Origin: Maritimibacter alkaliphilus
GTDB lineage: Bacteria; Pseudomonadota; Alphaproteobacteria; Rhodobacterales; Rhodobacteraceae
DNA: 64,000 nt
Assembly: GCF_019801605.1 (NCBI RefSeq)
Contig: NZ_JAHVIT010000002.1
Location: 310,001-374,000, forward strand
Reading direction: 5' to 3'
The notes under the pieces are model-generated. The model did no database searches. It worked only from the letters and a program-made list of their open reading frames with translations, and was not told the DNA's origin. Shown here one piece after another: positions 24,576 to 33,152 of this stretch. Positions within the stretch are counted from its first letter, which is position 1, and each line of letters opens with the position of its first letter. The position numbers and the translations under genes were made by a program.

Positions 24576-25799
24576 ATGCGCCTGTTGCAGAGCCTGCTCG
24601 CCCGGCCGAAGGCGCCCTGCAGCGGGCCGAAACCCGTTGACCTGCCCGTCGACCTGCTCTCGCCGGGCTTTCTCGCCGATCCCTACCCGATCTACGACTG
24701 GCTCCGCCGCCATGCGCCCGTCGCCCCGGTGACCGCCGGGGGTGTCGTGCTGACCCGCCACGCGGATGTCCGCGCCGCGCTCGCCGACAAGCGGCTCGGC
24801 AATACGCCATCGCGGTTCTCGACGCTCGCCGCGCGCAACCGGGCGAAATACGTCGCCGCCGATCTGGCCGCGCATATCCCGCCTTTCCTCGATCTGCCTG
24901 CGCACCGCCTGCCGCGGCAGGCGATGTCGCGGGCCTTCCATCGCACGCTGGCAGGCCGCGATCCCGGGCTGGAGGCGCTGGCGACCGATCTGACGCGGGC
25001 GCAGGCCGGGCAAGGGCCAGTCGACCTGCTGGAGGCGATCAGCCGGCCCTATGCCGTGGCGGCGATGCGGCAGTTGCTAGGCCTCGATGCCGATCCGGCG
25101 GAGCTGAAGGCCGTGGCGCAGGGGTTCTTCCTGCTCTTCGCGCCGCTGACCGATCCCGCGAAATTCGCCGCGCTGAACGACCGGATGGCAGGGTTTCGAA
25201 GCCGGATCGCCGGCATGCTGGAGGTCCGCCGGGGCGCTGTGCCGTCTGATTTCCTCGGCCATATGGCCGCGCTTCAGGCCGACCTGCCGGACCTGAGCGG
25301 CCAGCACATCGTCGATGCCACGATCCTGCTGCTGGCCGACGGGGTTGAGAATATCGAGACCGGCGCGGCCACGCTGCTGCATCTGCTTGCGCGCGAGGGC
25401 GGGCCGGTGGACGAGGCCTGGGTCCGCGAGGCGCTGCGGCTCGACACGCCGGGACAGATCATCCCCCGTGTCGCGCGCGAGGAGACAGAGATCGCCGGCG
25501 TGGCGGTGAAGGCAGGCCATCCCGTCTTCCTGGCCCTCGGTGCGGCGAACCGCGACCCGGGGGTCTTTGCCGCGCCGGAGGTCTTCGATCCCACGCGCGA
25601 TCAGGCGCAGGCCCTCGTCTTCGGGCGCGGCGCGCATCGCTGCATCGGCGAGCCGCTGGGGATCGCCCTGATGCTGGCGCTCGCCCGCGCGTTGGAGGCC
25701 GCGGGCGCGCGGCCGGTTTCGACGGGGCCGATGGCGTATCAGCCGCGCTTCGGCCATCGCTGGCCCGCGCGGCTGGAGATCACGATCGGCGCAGGCTGA
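24576..25799 (+). CDS. Cytochrome P450
   Basis: 407-aa soluble bacterial P450. The heme-thiolate motif FGRGAHRCIGEPLG places Cys at about 356. The K-helix ExxR is E285-A-L-R288 in VREALRLDTPGQIIPR. The I-helix reads LLLADGVENIETG, so the usual oxygen-activating Thr is replaced by Asn (about 259), as seen in a few specialised P450s such as P450cin. ATG 24576 is chosen for coupling to the 16-codon ORF; an in-frame GTG at 24504 is the alternative. It is convergent with the NRPS-like gene (20-bp overlap of 3' ends) and faces away from the MFS gene. Redox partners are not nearby. Likely a tailoring hydroxylase or coupling enzyme. Confidence 0.9.
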   Translation: MRLLQSLLARPKAPCSGPKPVDLPVDLLSPGFLADPYPIYDWLRRHAPVAPVTAGGVVLTRHADVRAALADKRLGNTPSRFSTLAARNRAKYVAADLAAHIPPFLDLPAHRLPRQAMSRAFHRTLAGRDPGLEALATDLTRAQAGQGPVDLLEAISRPYAVAAMRQLLGLDADPAELKAVAQGFFLLFAPLTDPAKFAALNDRMAGFRSRIAGMLEVRRGAVPSDFLGHMAALQADLPDLSGQHIVDATILLLADGVENIETGAATLLHLLAREGGPVDEAWVREALRLDTPGQIIPRVAREETEIAGVAVKAGHPVFLALGAANRDPGVFAAPEVFDPTRDQAQALVFGRGAHRCIGEPLGIALMLALARALEAAGARPVSTGPMAYQPRFGHRWPARLEITIGAG

Positions 25800-28575
25800 A
25801 GGGCCAGACCGTGCGGCGCGGGCTGTCCAGGCCGTAGTCGGAGTAGAAGGCGACGCCGTTGTCGATCACGTCTGCCGTCACCCGGACTGGCACGAACTTG
25901 TCCGGGTAGGTCATCTGCACCTCGCGCGTCACGCTTTCGCCGGGGGCCAGGTCCTGCTCCAGCGCCGCGCTGCCCGCGATACGGGCGCGGATGTGCCCGT
26001 CGAAGTTGTGCTGCGTGAGGATCACGCAGGTCTGCCCGGCGGGCCATGTCACGGTGCTGGTATTGGTCACGGTGACCTTGACCGGCACGGCGGCGCGGCG
26101 GCGGGCGAAGCGCGGGGCGCGCAGCTTGACCTCAGCCTTGTAGGCCTCGGCCGTGGCGGGGCGCGTTGTGTCGAAGGCGTCCTTGCCCGGCTCCGTCACC
26201 GGCAGGTTCTCCTGCCCGTCGATGAGCGCGTTGAGCCGTTTGGCGAGCGTCTCGGGCAGGGGGGCGCGCAGGGTCTGACCGTGGCGGCCTTGGAGGTAAT
26301 GGCCTTCGGCCCCGGCGGGGTGCATCAGCGGCAGGGCGCGTTCCGGGCCGACCATCCGGTGCCTGGCGGAATGGGTCTTGTCCTCGGTCCAGACATGCAG
26401 CGTCGGGAAGGCGGTCGGGGCATCGGGCCAGTGGTCCCAGTTCACCAGCAGCGAGACCTCCCGGCCCCGGGCGGCAAGTTCCTCGGCGACCCAGGTCATC
26501 ACCTTGGCGCCCTCGCAGAAGCCCCCGAGGGCAATCGGCCCCTCGCGTTGCAGCCGGTCGATGGCGGTGGCGTAGTGATAGGCGAGGCGGCGGGACTGCG
26601 CGTCGTCCTTGCCGACCATCTGGAACAGGGTCCGCATGGCGTAGATCGGGCGCTTCTTGCCCAGTGCCTCGACGATGTTGGGCCATTCGCTGTCGGCCTG
26701 AACGCACCAGAAGAGCGGGCGCGGGCCATTCTGCCCGCCGACGCGGAAGATCAGGTCGGTGACGTCGGGCCGCGCGGGCGAGAGCTTCCACTCTTTCACC
26801 CGTTCGCACACGAAGGAGAGTGCGGCATCATCGAGACGCGCGGTCTCGGCCTTGTCCTGCGTTTCGACCATCGTGGCGAAGGCGCCGAAGGTGGGCGTGT
26901 CATAGAGCTGTGCCGGGTCGAGTTTCACGCCGGTCAGGCGGGTGACCTCGAAGACGAACTGCGTGGCCGAGAGGCTGTCGCCGCCTGCCTCGAAGAAGTC
27001 CGCGGCCAGACCCTCGGGCTTGCGGTGCAGCACCTGCTCCCATGCCTCCGCGATCTTCTGCGCGGTATCGGAGAGCGGCGCGCGGTCGGCGGCCTCCTCG
27101 TCCGAGAGGGCGGCGAGGGCGACGCGGTCCAGCTTGCCGCCGGCGAGCCGCGGCAGGGCGTCCTTGATGTCGATCCGCCCGGGGCGCTTGAAATCGGCCA
27201 GCCGCAGGGCGAGGTGCTTGCGCAGTTCCTCGGCGCCGGCCACCCGGCCCGGGCGCAGCACCACGGCGAGGCCGACGTGTTCGCCCAGCGTCGGATGCGG
27301 GCGGGCATAGGCCGCAGCCTCGATGATGGCATGGTGCGAGAGGATCGCGCGTTCGATCTCCTGCGGCGAGATCTTCTCGCCGCCGCGGTTGATCATCTCC
27401 TTCTCGCGCCCGTCGAGGTAGAGGTACCCCTCCTCGTCGATGTGGCCGAGATCGCCGGTGATCAGCCAGCCGTCCGCGTCGAAGGGGCTCTCCGCCTCGC
27501 CGAGGTAGCCGGTCATCATGTCGGGCGACATGACCCGGACCTGCCCGGTGGCGCCTTCCTCGATGTCGGATCCGTCGGGGGCGCAGATGCGCAGGGCGCA
27601 GCCCTCGATCACGCCCACCGATCCGGCTTTGCGCGGGCTGGGGGGCAGGGGCGTGGTGGCGATCAGGCCGCAGGTTTCGGTCATGCCGTACATCGGCAGG
27701 ATCGGTACCTCGCCGCCCAGCAAGTCCTCGATCATCGCCTGCCGGGTTTCCGGCAGGTCGGCCGAGACGGAGCGGATCAGGCGGATCTGGCCGCCCAGTT
27801 CGGCCCAGTCGTCTGCGGAATATTCGGCTTCCATCCGGGCCAGCATCGTGGGCACCGCCTGAAGCCATGTCGCGCCGCTTTCGCGGGCGGCCTGAAGGAT
27901 CGCGGAGGGATCGCGCCCGGAGGCGCAATGCACCGCGCCGCCCGCGATCAGGGGCGCCAGCATCAGGTCGACGAAGCCGCCGATGTGGAACATCGGCAGG
28001 GCGTGCAGGGCCATGTCCTCGGGGCCGAGGTAGAGGCTGCCGCCGATCCGCTCCGCCGCGCCATAGAGGTTTTCCAGCGTCAGCGGCACAGCCTTGGGCA
28101 GGCCGGTGGAGCCGGAGGTGAAGAGCACGAGGCCCGGCCCCTCGGACCAGCTTTCGCCGGGCGCGACCGCCGCGCCGGTGAGTGTCAGGCTCTGCGGCGC
28201 GTGGGCCTCGGGCAGTTCCAGCCGGATCTGCGGCACGTCGCCCGCGACCGGCGCGGGGCCGAGGGCCGCCTCGTTGATCAGCGCCTGCGCGCCCGAGATC
28301 GACAGCTGATGCGCGAGGTCCTCGCGCTGAAGCGCCGGGTTCAGCGGCACCAGCCGCACCAGATGGGCGAGGGCGAACAGCACCGCCGTCTGGGCCGGGC
28401 CGTCCCCCAGCCGGGCCGCCACCACCGAGGTCGGCCCCAGTCCCATGCCCGCCAGCCCCTCTTCCAGCGTCTCGCGCAGCGCCAGCATGGCGGCACCGTC
28501 GAGGTAGAATTCGTCGGGCCCCGTCAGCAGCGGACGGTTGGGGGACTCGGCAAGGGCAGTGAACAGGTCGGTCAT
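25780..28575 (-). CDS. NRPS-like A-T-TE protein with extra C-terminal beta domain
   Basis: 931 aa. The adenylation domain (1-490) has core motifs LVLFTSGSTGLPKAVPLT (149-166), YGMTE (296-300), TGDLG (373-377), GREKEMINRGGEKISPQEIE (389-408) and catalytic Lys481 (GGK). The A4 region is FHIGGF, as in acyl/aryl-CoA ligases, so an amino-acid-binding Asp is not evident. A carrier domain has DFFEAGGDSLSATQF with Ser534. The thioesterase-like domain (about 605-790) has GGFCEG, giving a Cys nucleophile (687) with D714 and H759 as possible partners. Residues about 800-931 look like a beta-sandwich (VTNTSTVTWPAG). There is no condensation domain. A stand-alone A-T-TE enzyme of this kind can dimerise aryl keto acids, as RalA does in ralfuranone synthesis. 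The substrate here is unknown. Confidence 0.85.
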   Translation of the reverse strand: MTDLFTALAESPNRPLLTGPDEFYLDGAAMLALRETLEEGLAGMGLGPTSVVAARLGDGPAQTAVLFALAHLVRLVPLNPALQREDLAHQLSISGAQALINEAALGPAPVAGDVPQIRLELPEAHAPQSLTLTGAAVAPGESWSEGPGLVLFTSGSTGLPKAVPLTLENLYGAAERIGGSLYLGPEDMALHALPMFHIGGFVDLMLAPLIAGGAVHCASGRDPSAILQAARESGATWLQAVPTMLARMEAEYSADDWAELGGQIRLIRSVSADLPETRQAMIEDLLGGEVPILPMYGMTETCGLIATTPLPPSPRKAGSVGVIEGCALRICAPDGSDIEEGATGQVRVMSPDMMTGYLGEAESPFDADGWLITGDLGHIDEEGYLYLDGREKEMINRGGEKISPQEIERAILSHHAIIEAAAYARPHPTLGEHVGLAVVLRPGRVAGAEELRKHLALRLADFKRPGRIDIKDALPRLAGGKLDRVALAALSDEEAADRAPLSDTAQKIAEAWEQVLHRKPEGLAADFFEAGGDSLSATQFVFEVTRLTGVKLDPAQLYDTPTFGAFATMVETQDKAETARLDDAALSFVCERVKEWKLSPARPDVTDLIFRVGGQNGPRPLFWCVQADSEWPNIVEALGKKRPIYAMRTLFQMVGKDDAQSRRLAYHYATAIDRLQREGPIALGGFCEGAKVMTWVAEELAARGREVSLLVNWDHWPDAPTAFPTLHVWTEDKTHSARHRMVGPERALPLMHPAGAEGHYLQGRHGQTLRAPLPETLAKRLNALIDGQENLPVTEPGKDAFDTTRPATAEAYKAEVKLRAPRFARRRAAVPVKVTVTNTSTVTWPAGQTCVILTQHNFDGHIRARIAGSAALEQDLAPGESVTREVQMTYPDKFVPVRVTADVIDNGVAFYSDYGLDSPRRTVWPFSLRRS

Positions 28576-28821
28576 GGGGCATCACTATTACAGGGACGGA
28601 ACGCGGGTGTGACAGGTGCCCTCCGCCGGGCCGCGCCAAAATAGGGATCTCGCGCCGGTTGAACAGGGGCATTTGCGGTCATCTTCGCGTCATCGGCTGA
28701 AACCGACCGCGCCGACCCTGCGGGCAGGGGGCCGTCCCGGCGGAACCGGGGCAATTTGGCCTTTCGGCTGACGGCGAGGGCGCTACTGTGCGCCGCGTCT
28801 GACCAAGCTACGAGGAATGTC

Positions 28822-29763
28822 ATGCCCATCACCTGCGCCGTCTACCTGCCCAAGGACGACAAGACCAATGGATGGGTTGCGAAGCTGAAGGCCGCGCTGC
28901 CCGAGGCCTATACCGTCCTGCCCATGAGCGACGTGACGGACCCGGCCTCGGTCGATTACGCCATCGTCTGGATGCCGCCCGCCGGGATGCTGGCGGGGCT
29001 GCCGAACCTCAAGGCCATCGTTTCCATCGCGGCGGGCATCGATCACCTGCTGGCCGACCCGCAGCTGCCCAAGGACGTGCCGATCATCCGCACCATCGGC
29101 AATGACCTGACCCAGCGGATGCGCGAGTTCATCGCGCTTCACGTGCTGCGGATGCACCGCGACCAGCGCCGAATGGACACCGCGCAGATCGAGAGCCGTT
29201 GGGACCCGGTGACCGTGCCGCCCGCGAACTACCGCAAGGTGGGGCTCATGGGGTTGGGCAACCTCGGGAAGGCCGCGGCACAGACGCTGGCCATGCTGGG
29301 CTACCAGGTGCGGGGCTGGTCGAATTCCATGAAGGAGATCGAGGGCGTGACCTGCTACGCGGGGGCAGAGGGCTTCGATGCCTTCCTCGACGGGCTCGAC
29401 ACGCTGGTCTGCCTGCTGCCGCTGACCGAGGCCACCACCGGCCTGCTGAATGCCGGGACATTTGCCAAGCTGGCGCCGGGCGCGCAACTGCTGAACGCCG
29501 CACGCGGCGGTCACATGGTGGAGGATGACCTGATCCCGGCGCTGGAGTCGGGCCAGCTGTCCCATGCCACGCTCGACGTCTTCGCGGTGGAACCGCTGCC
29601 GGCGGACCATCCGTTCTGGCGCCATCCGCAGATCACCGTCACGCCGCATATCGCCTCGATGATCGATCAGGCGACCGGCGTCTCGATCATCGCGGCCAAT
29701 CTGCAGGCCTTCGAGGCGGGCGAGGCGCTGGACGCGCTCTGCACGCCAGGCAAGGGATACTGA
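28822..29763 (+). CDS. D-2-hydroxyacid dehydrogenase, glyoxylate/hydroxypyruvate reductase type
   Basis: 313 aa. NAD(P)-dependent reduction of glyoxylate, hydroxypyruvate or a related 2-keto acid. Rossmann motif MGLGNLGKAAAQTL, catalytic Arg in LNAARGGHMVEDD, Glu in LDVFAVEPLP, and His in VTPHIASM, in GhrA-like order. ATG 28822 follows GAGGAATGTC and gives MPITCAVYLP; an upstream in-frame start at 28756 lacks such a site. It is divergent from the NRPS-like gene across 246 bp. It could make or consume a 2-hydroxy acid for that enzyme, but a housekeeping role is as likely. Confidence 0.9.
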   Translation: MPITCAVYLPKDDKTNGWVAKLKAALPEAYTVLPMSDVTDPASVDYAIVWMPPAGMLAGLPNLKAIVSIAAGIDHLLADPQLPKDVPIIRTIGNDLTQRMREFIALHVLRMHRDQRRMDTAQIESRWDPVTVPPANYRKVGLMGLGNLGKAAAQTLAMLGYQVRGWSNSMKEIEGVTCYAGAEGFDAFLDGLDTLVCLLPLTEATTGLLNAGTFAKLAPGAQLLNAARGGHMVEDDLIPALESGQLSHATLDVFAVEPLPADHPFWRHPQITVTPHIASMIDQATGVSIIAANLQAFEAGEALDALCTPGKGY

Positions 29764-29870
29764 CCGCGCATTGGGCAGGCGGCCCCTTCCGGGCCGTCGC
29801 CATGGGCCCCGGCTCTTGAACCTTACGGTGCAAAGGCGTTTCTGAGGGCCATCAGACAAAGGAACACGCC

Positions 29871-31535
29871 ATGACCGCCAGCCCCTACGGTTTCACCTGC
29901 AAGAAACAGCCCGCCACGGGCGCGAAGGGGATGGTCGTCACGAACCATCCGCTCGGCTCCTCCGCCGGGGCGCAGATGCTGGCGGCGGGCGGCAACGCGG
30001 TGGATGCCGCGGTGGCCGGGCTGCTGGCCCTGACGGTGGTGGAACCGATGATGGTGGGGATCGCGGGCGGCGGGCTGTCGCACCTGCGGCTGCCCGACGG
30101 GCGGCACATCATCTTCGACGGGCTGGCCCAGGCCGCGGGCGCCATGACGGGCGGTCTCTACACGCCGCAGAGCGACAATGACCCGGCGCTCTACATGGAA
30201 GTCGAGGGCCGGCGGAACCGGATCGGCGCCTCCGCGGTCGCGGTGCCCGGCAACCTCGCCGCATGGTACGCGATGCATTCGCAATACGGCAAGCTGCCCT
30301 GGGCCGACGTGGTGGAGCCAGCCATCGGGCTGGCCGCGCGCGGCTTCCTCGTCACACCCTACCTGCGGGGCGCCATCGACATGCACCGCCCGGACATGGA
30401 GCTGGACCCGGTCATCTCCTCGATCTTCCTGCCGGGCGGGGAACTGCCGCAGGCCGGGGACCGCATCGTGATGGGCGACTACGCGGAGAGCCTGCGCGAA
30501 ATCCAGAAACACGGCGCCGCGGCGCTGCATGGCGGTTCGCTGGGCAAGGCGCTGGTGGAGCGGATGGCCTCGGGCGACGACTATGCCGGGTTCATCACCC
30601 TGGACGACCTGACCGCGTACGCCGCGGCCGAGCGCGAGGCGATCCACGGCAGCTACCGCGGCTGGGAGATCGTCGGCCCGCCGCCGCCTGCCTCCTCCGG
30701 CGTGCATGTCACCCAGATGCTGAACATGCTGGAGCATTTCGACGTGAAGGGCATGGGCTTCGGCTCGCCCGAGATGATGCACCTGCTGGCCGAGGTGATC
30801 CGCGTCGGCTTCGAGGACCGGCGCGCCGCCTCGGGCGATCCGGCCTTCGTGGACGTGCCGGTGGAACGCTACACCTCGAAGGAATACGCCGCCGAATGTC
30901 TGTCGCGGCTGCGCAACATGGGCGGCATCGGGCCGGCGACGCCGGGCTACGAGAGCAATGACACCACCCATGTCACCATGGCCGATGACGACGGCATGAT
31001 CGTGGCGGCGACCCATACGATCAACGGGCTCTTCGGGGCGAACATCATGGTGCCGGGCACGGGGATCATCCCGAACAACTACATGTGCAACTTCGATCCG
31101 CATCCGGGCAAGGCGCTGTCCATCGTGCCGGGCAAGCGGGTGCCGACCTCGATGGCGCCGATGATCGCGCTGAAGGACGGCGCGCCGGAATTCGCCATCG
31201 GCCTGCCGGGCGGGCTGCGCATCTTCCCCTCGGCGATGCAGGCGATGCTGAACCTGATCGACCACGGCATGGACCCGCAGACCGCGGTCGAGGCGCCGCG
31301 GCTCTGGACGCAGGGGCAGGAGGTCGAGCTGGAGCCGGACTATGCCCACATGCAGGCGGCGCTGGAGGCAAAGGGCCACACGGTCAAGCTGGTGCGTCAC
31401 ATCGGCGGCGGGATGAGCGTGATCCGCTTCGGCAAGGACGGCATGATGACCGGGGCCGCCTGCTGGCGCGCGGACGGCACGCCCATGGCGCTTGGCGGCG
31501 GTCTGGCCGAGGCGGGCATCCGCTTCAACGTCTGA
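29871..31535 (+). CDS. Gamma-glutamyltransferase family protein without signal peptide
   Basis: 554-aa Ntn hydrolase precursor. The self-cleavage and catalytic Thr is in ESNDTTHVTMADDDG (T365), splitting it into about 40 and 20 kDa subunits. Other family motifs are MVVTNHPLGSSAGAQMLAAGGNAVDAAVA near the N-terminus, GPPPPASSGVHV, and KRVPTSMAPMI in the small subunit. The N-terminus (MTASPYGFTCKKQ) shows no signal peptide, unlike periplasmic Ggt, so it probably acts in the cytoplasm on gamma-glutamyl or related amides. It follows the dehydrogenase gene by 107 bp and is convergent with the next minus gene. Confidence 0.88.
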   Translation: MTASPYGFTCKKQPATGAKGMVVTNHPLGSSAGAQMLAAGGNAVDAAVAGLLALTVVEPMMVGIAGGGLSHLRLPDGRHIIFDGLAQAAGAMTGGLYTPQSDNDPALYMEVEGRRNRIGASAVAVPGNLAAWYAMHSQYGKLPWADVVEPAIGLAARGFLVTPYLRGAIDMHRPDMELDPVISSIFLPGGELPQAGDRIVMGDYAESLREIQKHGAAALHGGSLGKALVERMASGDDYAGFITLDDLTAYAAAEREAIHGSYRGWEIVGPPPPASSGVHVTQMLNMLEHFDVKGMGFGSPEMMHLLAEVIRVGFEDRRAASGDPAFVDVPVERYTSKEYAAECLSRLRNMGGIGPATPGYESNDTTHVTMADDDGMIVAATHTINGLFGANIMVPGTGIIPNNYMCNFDPHPGKALSIVPGKRVPTSMAPMIALKDGAPEFAIGLPGGLRIFPSAMQAMLNLIDHGMDPQTAVEAPRLWTQGQEVELEPDYAHMQAALEAKGHTVKLVRHIGGGMSVIRFGKDGMMTGAACWRADGTPMALGGGLAEAGIRFNV

Positions 31536-31541
31536 GGCGGC

Positions 31542-33053
31542 TCAGCCCAGCAGGGCGCGGGCGGCCTGCAACGCCTCCTCGGGCGGGCCGCTGGCGTCGA
31601 TCCGGTGCCACGACATGGCGCCGGTCTGCTGGGCCAGCTGGATCTCCAGCACGGTGACATCCGCGTCCGAGGCATCGCCGCAGCGCGCCGCGACCCGGGC
31701 GCGCAGCACCTCTTCCGGCGCGTCCATCCAGAACCCGTTGAAGGGCACGCCCGCGGTGCGGGCCGTGGCCTCCGCCAGAGTGCGCAGGCGGCAGTCGAGG
31801 AAGGTCGCATCCAACAGGACGGAGTGCCCCGCGGCCAGCAGGTGCCCTGCGCGGGCGAAGAGCCGGTCGTAGACAGCGGTGCGGTTGTGCTTGCTGTAGC
31901 TCTCCTGCGCGAGGTGGCGCAGCATGTCGCGCCCTGCCTTGCGCTCGAGGTCCGAGGCCAGCCAGACCGCGCCGGGTGCCCGGCCGAGGCCCGGGGCAAG
32001 CGCCCGCGCCAGCACCGATTTGCCACTGCCCGACATCCCGCCGACCGCCACCAGCACGGGCGGTGCGGAGGCGAGGACCGTGCGCGCGAGGCGCAGGTAG
32101 GCGGCGATCTCCGCCTCCGAGGCGCCGGGCGTTGCGCGGGCGGCATCGGTCTGCAGCAGCACCATGGCCCGGATCGCGGCCCGCACCGACAGGAAGAGCG
32201 GCAGCGCCGCCAGGCCGCTGTCCTCTGCCCCGCCCATTTCCCGCAGCCAGGCGGAGAGGGTGCGGCAGGCCTGCGGGGCAAGGTCCCGGTGCAGCAGGTC
32301 CATGACGAGGAAGGCGATGTCATAGAGCAGGTCGCAGGTGCCGAGCGTCTCGTCGAACTCCAGCGCGTCGATCGGGACCGGCGCGCCGTTGATCCGCACG
32401 AGGTTGCGCAGGTGCAGATCGCCATGGGCGCGGCGCACGTGCCCGGCCGCGCCGCGTTCGGTCAGAAGGCCGCGCTGCGTGGTCCATTCGGTGCGGGCAG
32501 CCTGCAACCATGCGGTGGCGTCCGGCGCGCTCGCGGCATCGGGGAACTCGGCAAAGACGCGGCCCAACTCGTCGAGGATATCGCCGATCAGCGGGGCGCC
32601 GTCACAGGGTCGCTCAGGCGTGGCGCGGTGGTAGCGGGCCACCGCCGCGCCGGTGGCATCGGCCAGTGCGCCGTCGAACCCGCCCGCGGCGGCGATCCGG
32701 TCCAGCTCCTCTTCCGCCGGGAAGCGCCACATGCGCAGGACATAGTCCACCGGCGTGCCTTTGCCGCCCAGCGACAGCCCCTCCGGACCCTCGGTCACGG
32801 GCAGCACGTCGCGGTAGATCATCGGCGCGGCCGGGCGGTTCAGCTCCAGCTCGCGCAGCAGCAGGCGGTGGCGTTTCTCCACCGTGGACAGGTCCATGTA
32901 GTCGTAGTGCACCGCGCGCTTCAGCTTCAGCGCGGTCCGGCCACAGAGGAAGATGTAGGCGCCGTGGGTCTCGATCACCTCGACCGGCCCGCTGCCGCAA
33001 TGGGCGGCGGGATCGGAGAGAAAGGCGACGGTCCTGTCCTGCGGCTGGGTCAC
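31542..33053 (-). CDS. Aminoglycoside phosphotransferase-like / AAA kinase fusion
   Basis: 503 aa with two domains. The N-terminal part (about 1-320) is COG2187-like: HGDLHLRNLVRI and FDETLGTCDLLYDIAFLVMDL are the Brenner-type and metal-binding motifs of the APH fold. The C-terminal part (about 330-503) is a P-loop kinase with Walker A GGMSGSGKS and the zeta-toxin/gluconate-kinase-like segment LLDATFLDC. The phosphorylation target is unknown. The GTG at 33053 is preferred (GGAG 8 nt upstream) over the ATG at 33074. A short inverted repeat TGCCA-GAAT-TGGCA lies just upstream at about 33075-33089. Confidence 0.8.
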   Translation of the reverse strand: MTQPQDRTVAFLSDPAAHCGSGPVEVIETHGAYIFLCGRTALKLKRAVHYDYMDLSTVEKRHRLLLRELELNRPAAPMIYRDVLPVTEGPEGLSLGGKGTPVDYVLRMWRFPAEEELDRIAAAGGFDGALADATGAAVARYHRATPERPCDGAPLIGDILDELGRVFAEFPDAASAPDATAWLQAARTEWTTQRGLLTERGAAGHVRRAHGDLHLRNLVRINGAPVPIDALEFDETLGTCDLLYDIAFLVMDLLHRDLAPQACRTLSAWLREMGGAEDSGLAALPLFLSVRAAIRAMVLLQTDAARATPGASEAEIAAYLRLARTVLASAPPVLVAVGGMSGSGKSVLARALAPGLGRAPGAVWLASDLERKAGRDMLRHLAQESYSKHNRTAVYDRLFARAGHLLAAGHSVLLDATFLDCRLRTLAEATARTAGVPFNGFWMDAPEEVLRARVAARCGDASDADVTVLEIQLAQQTGAMSWHRIDASGPPEEALQAARALLG

Positions 33054-33152
33054 GGCTGCGGCTCCATGTTTCATGCCAATTCTGGCACATGTATGCAGCT
33101 TCGACTTTGCGCAGGGTCAAGGCGGGGAGGAAAGCCCCCGCCTTGTGGGGGG

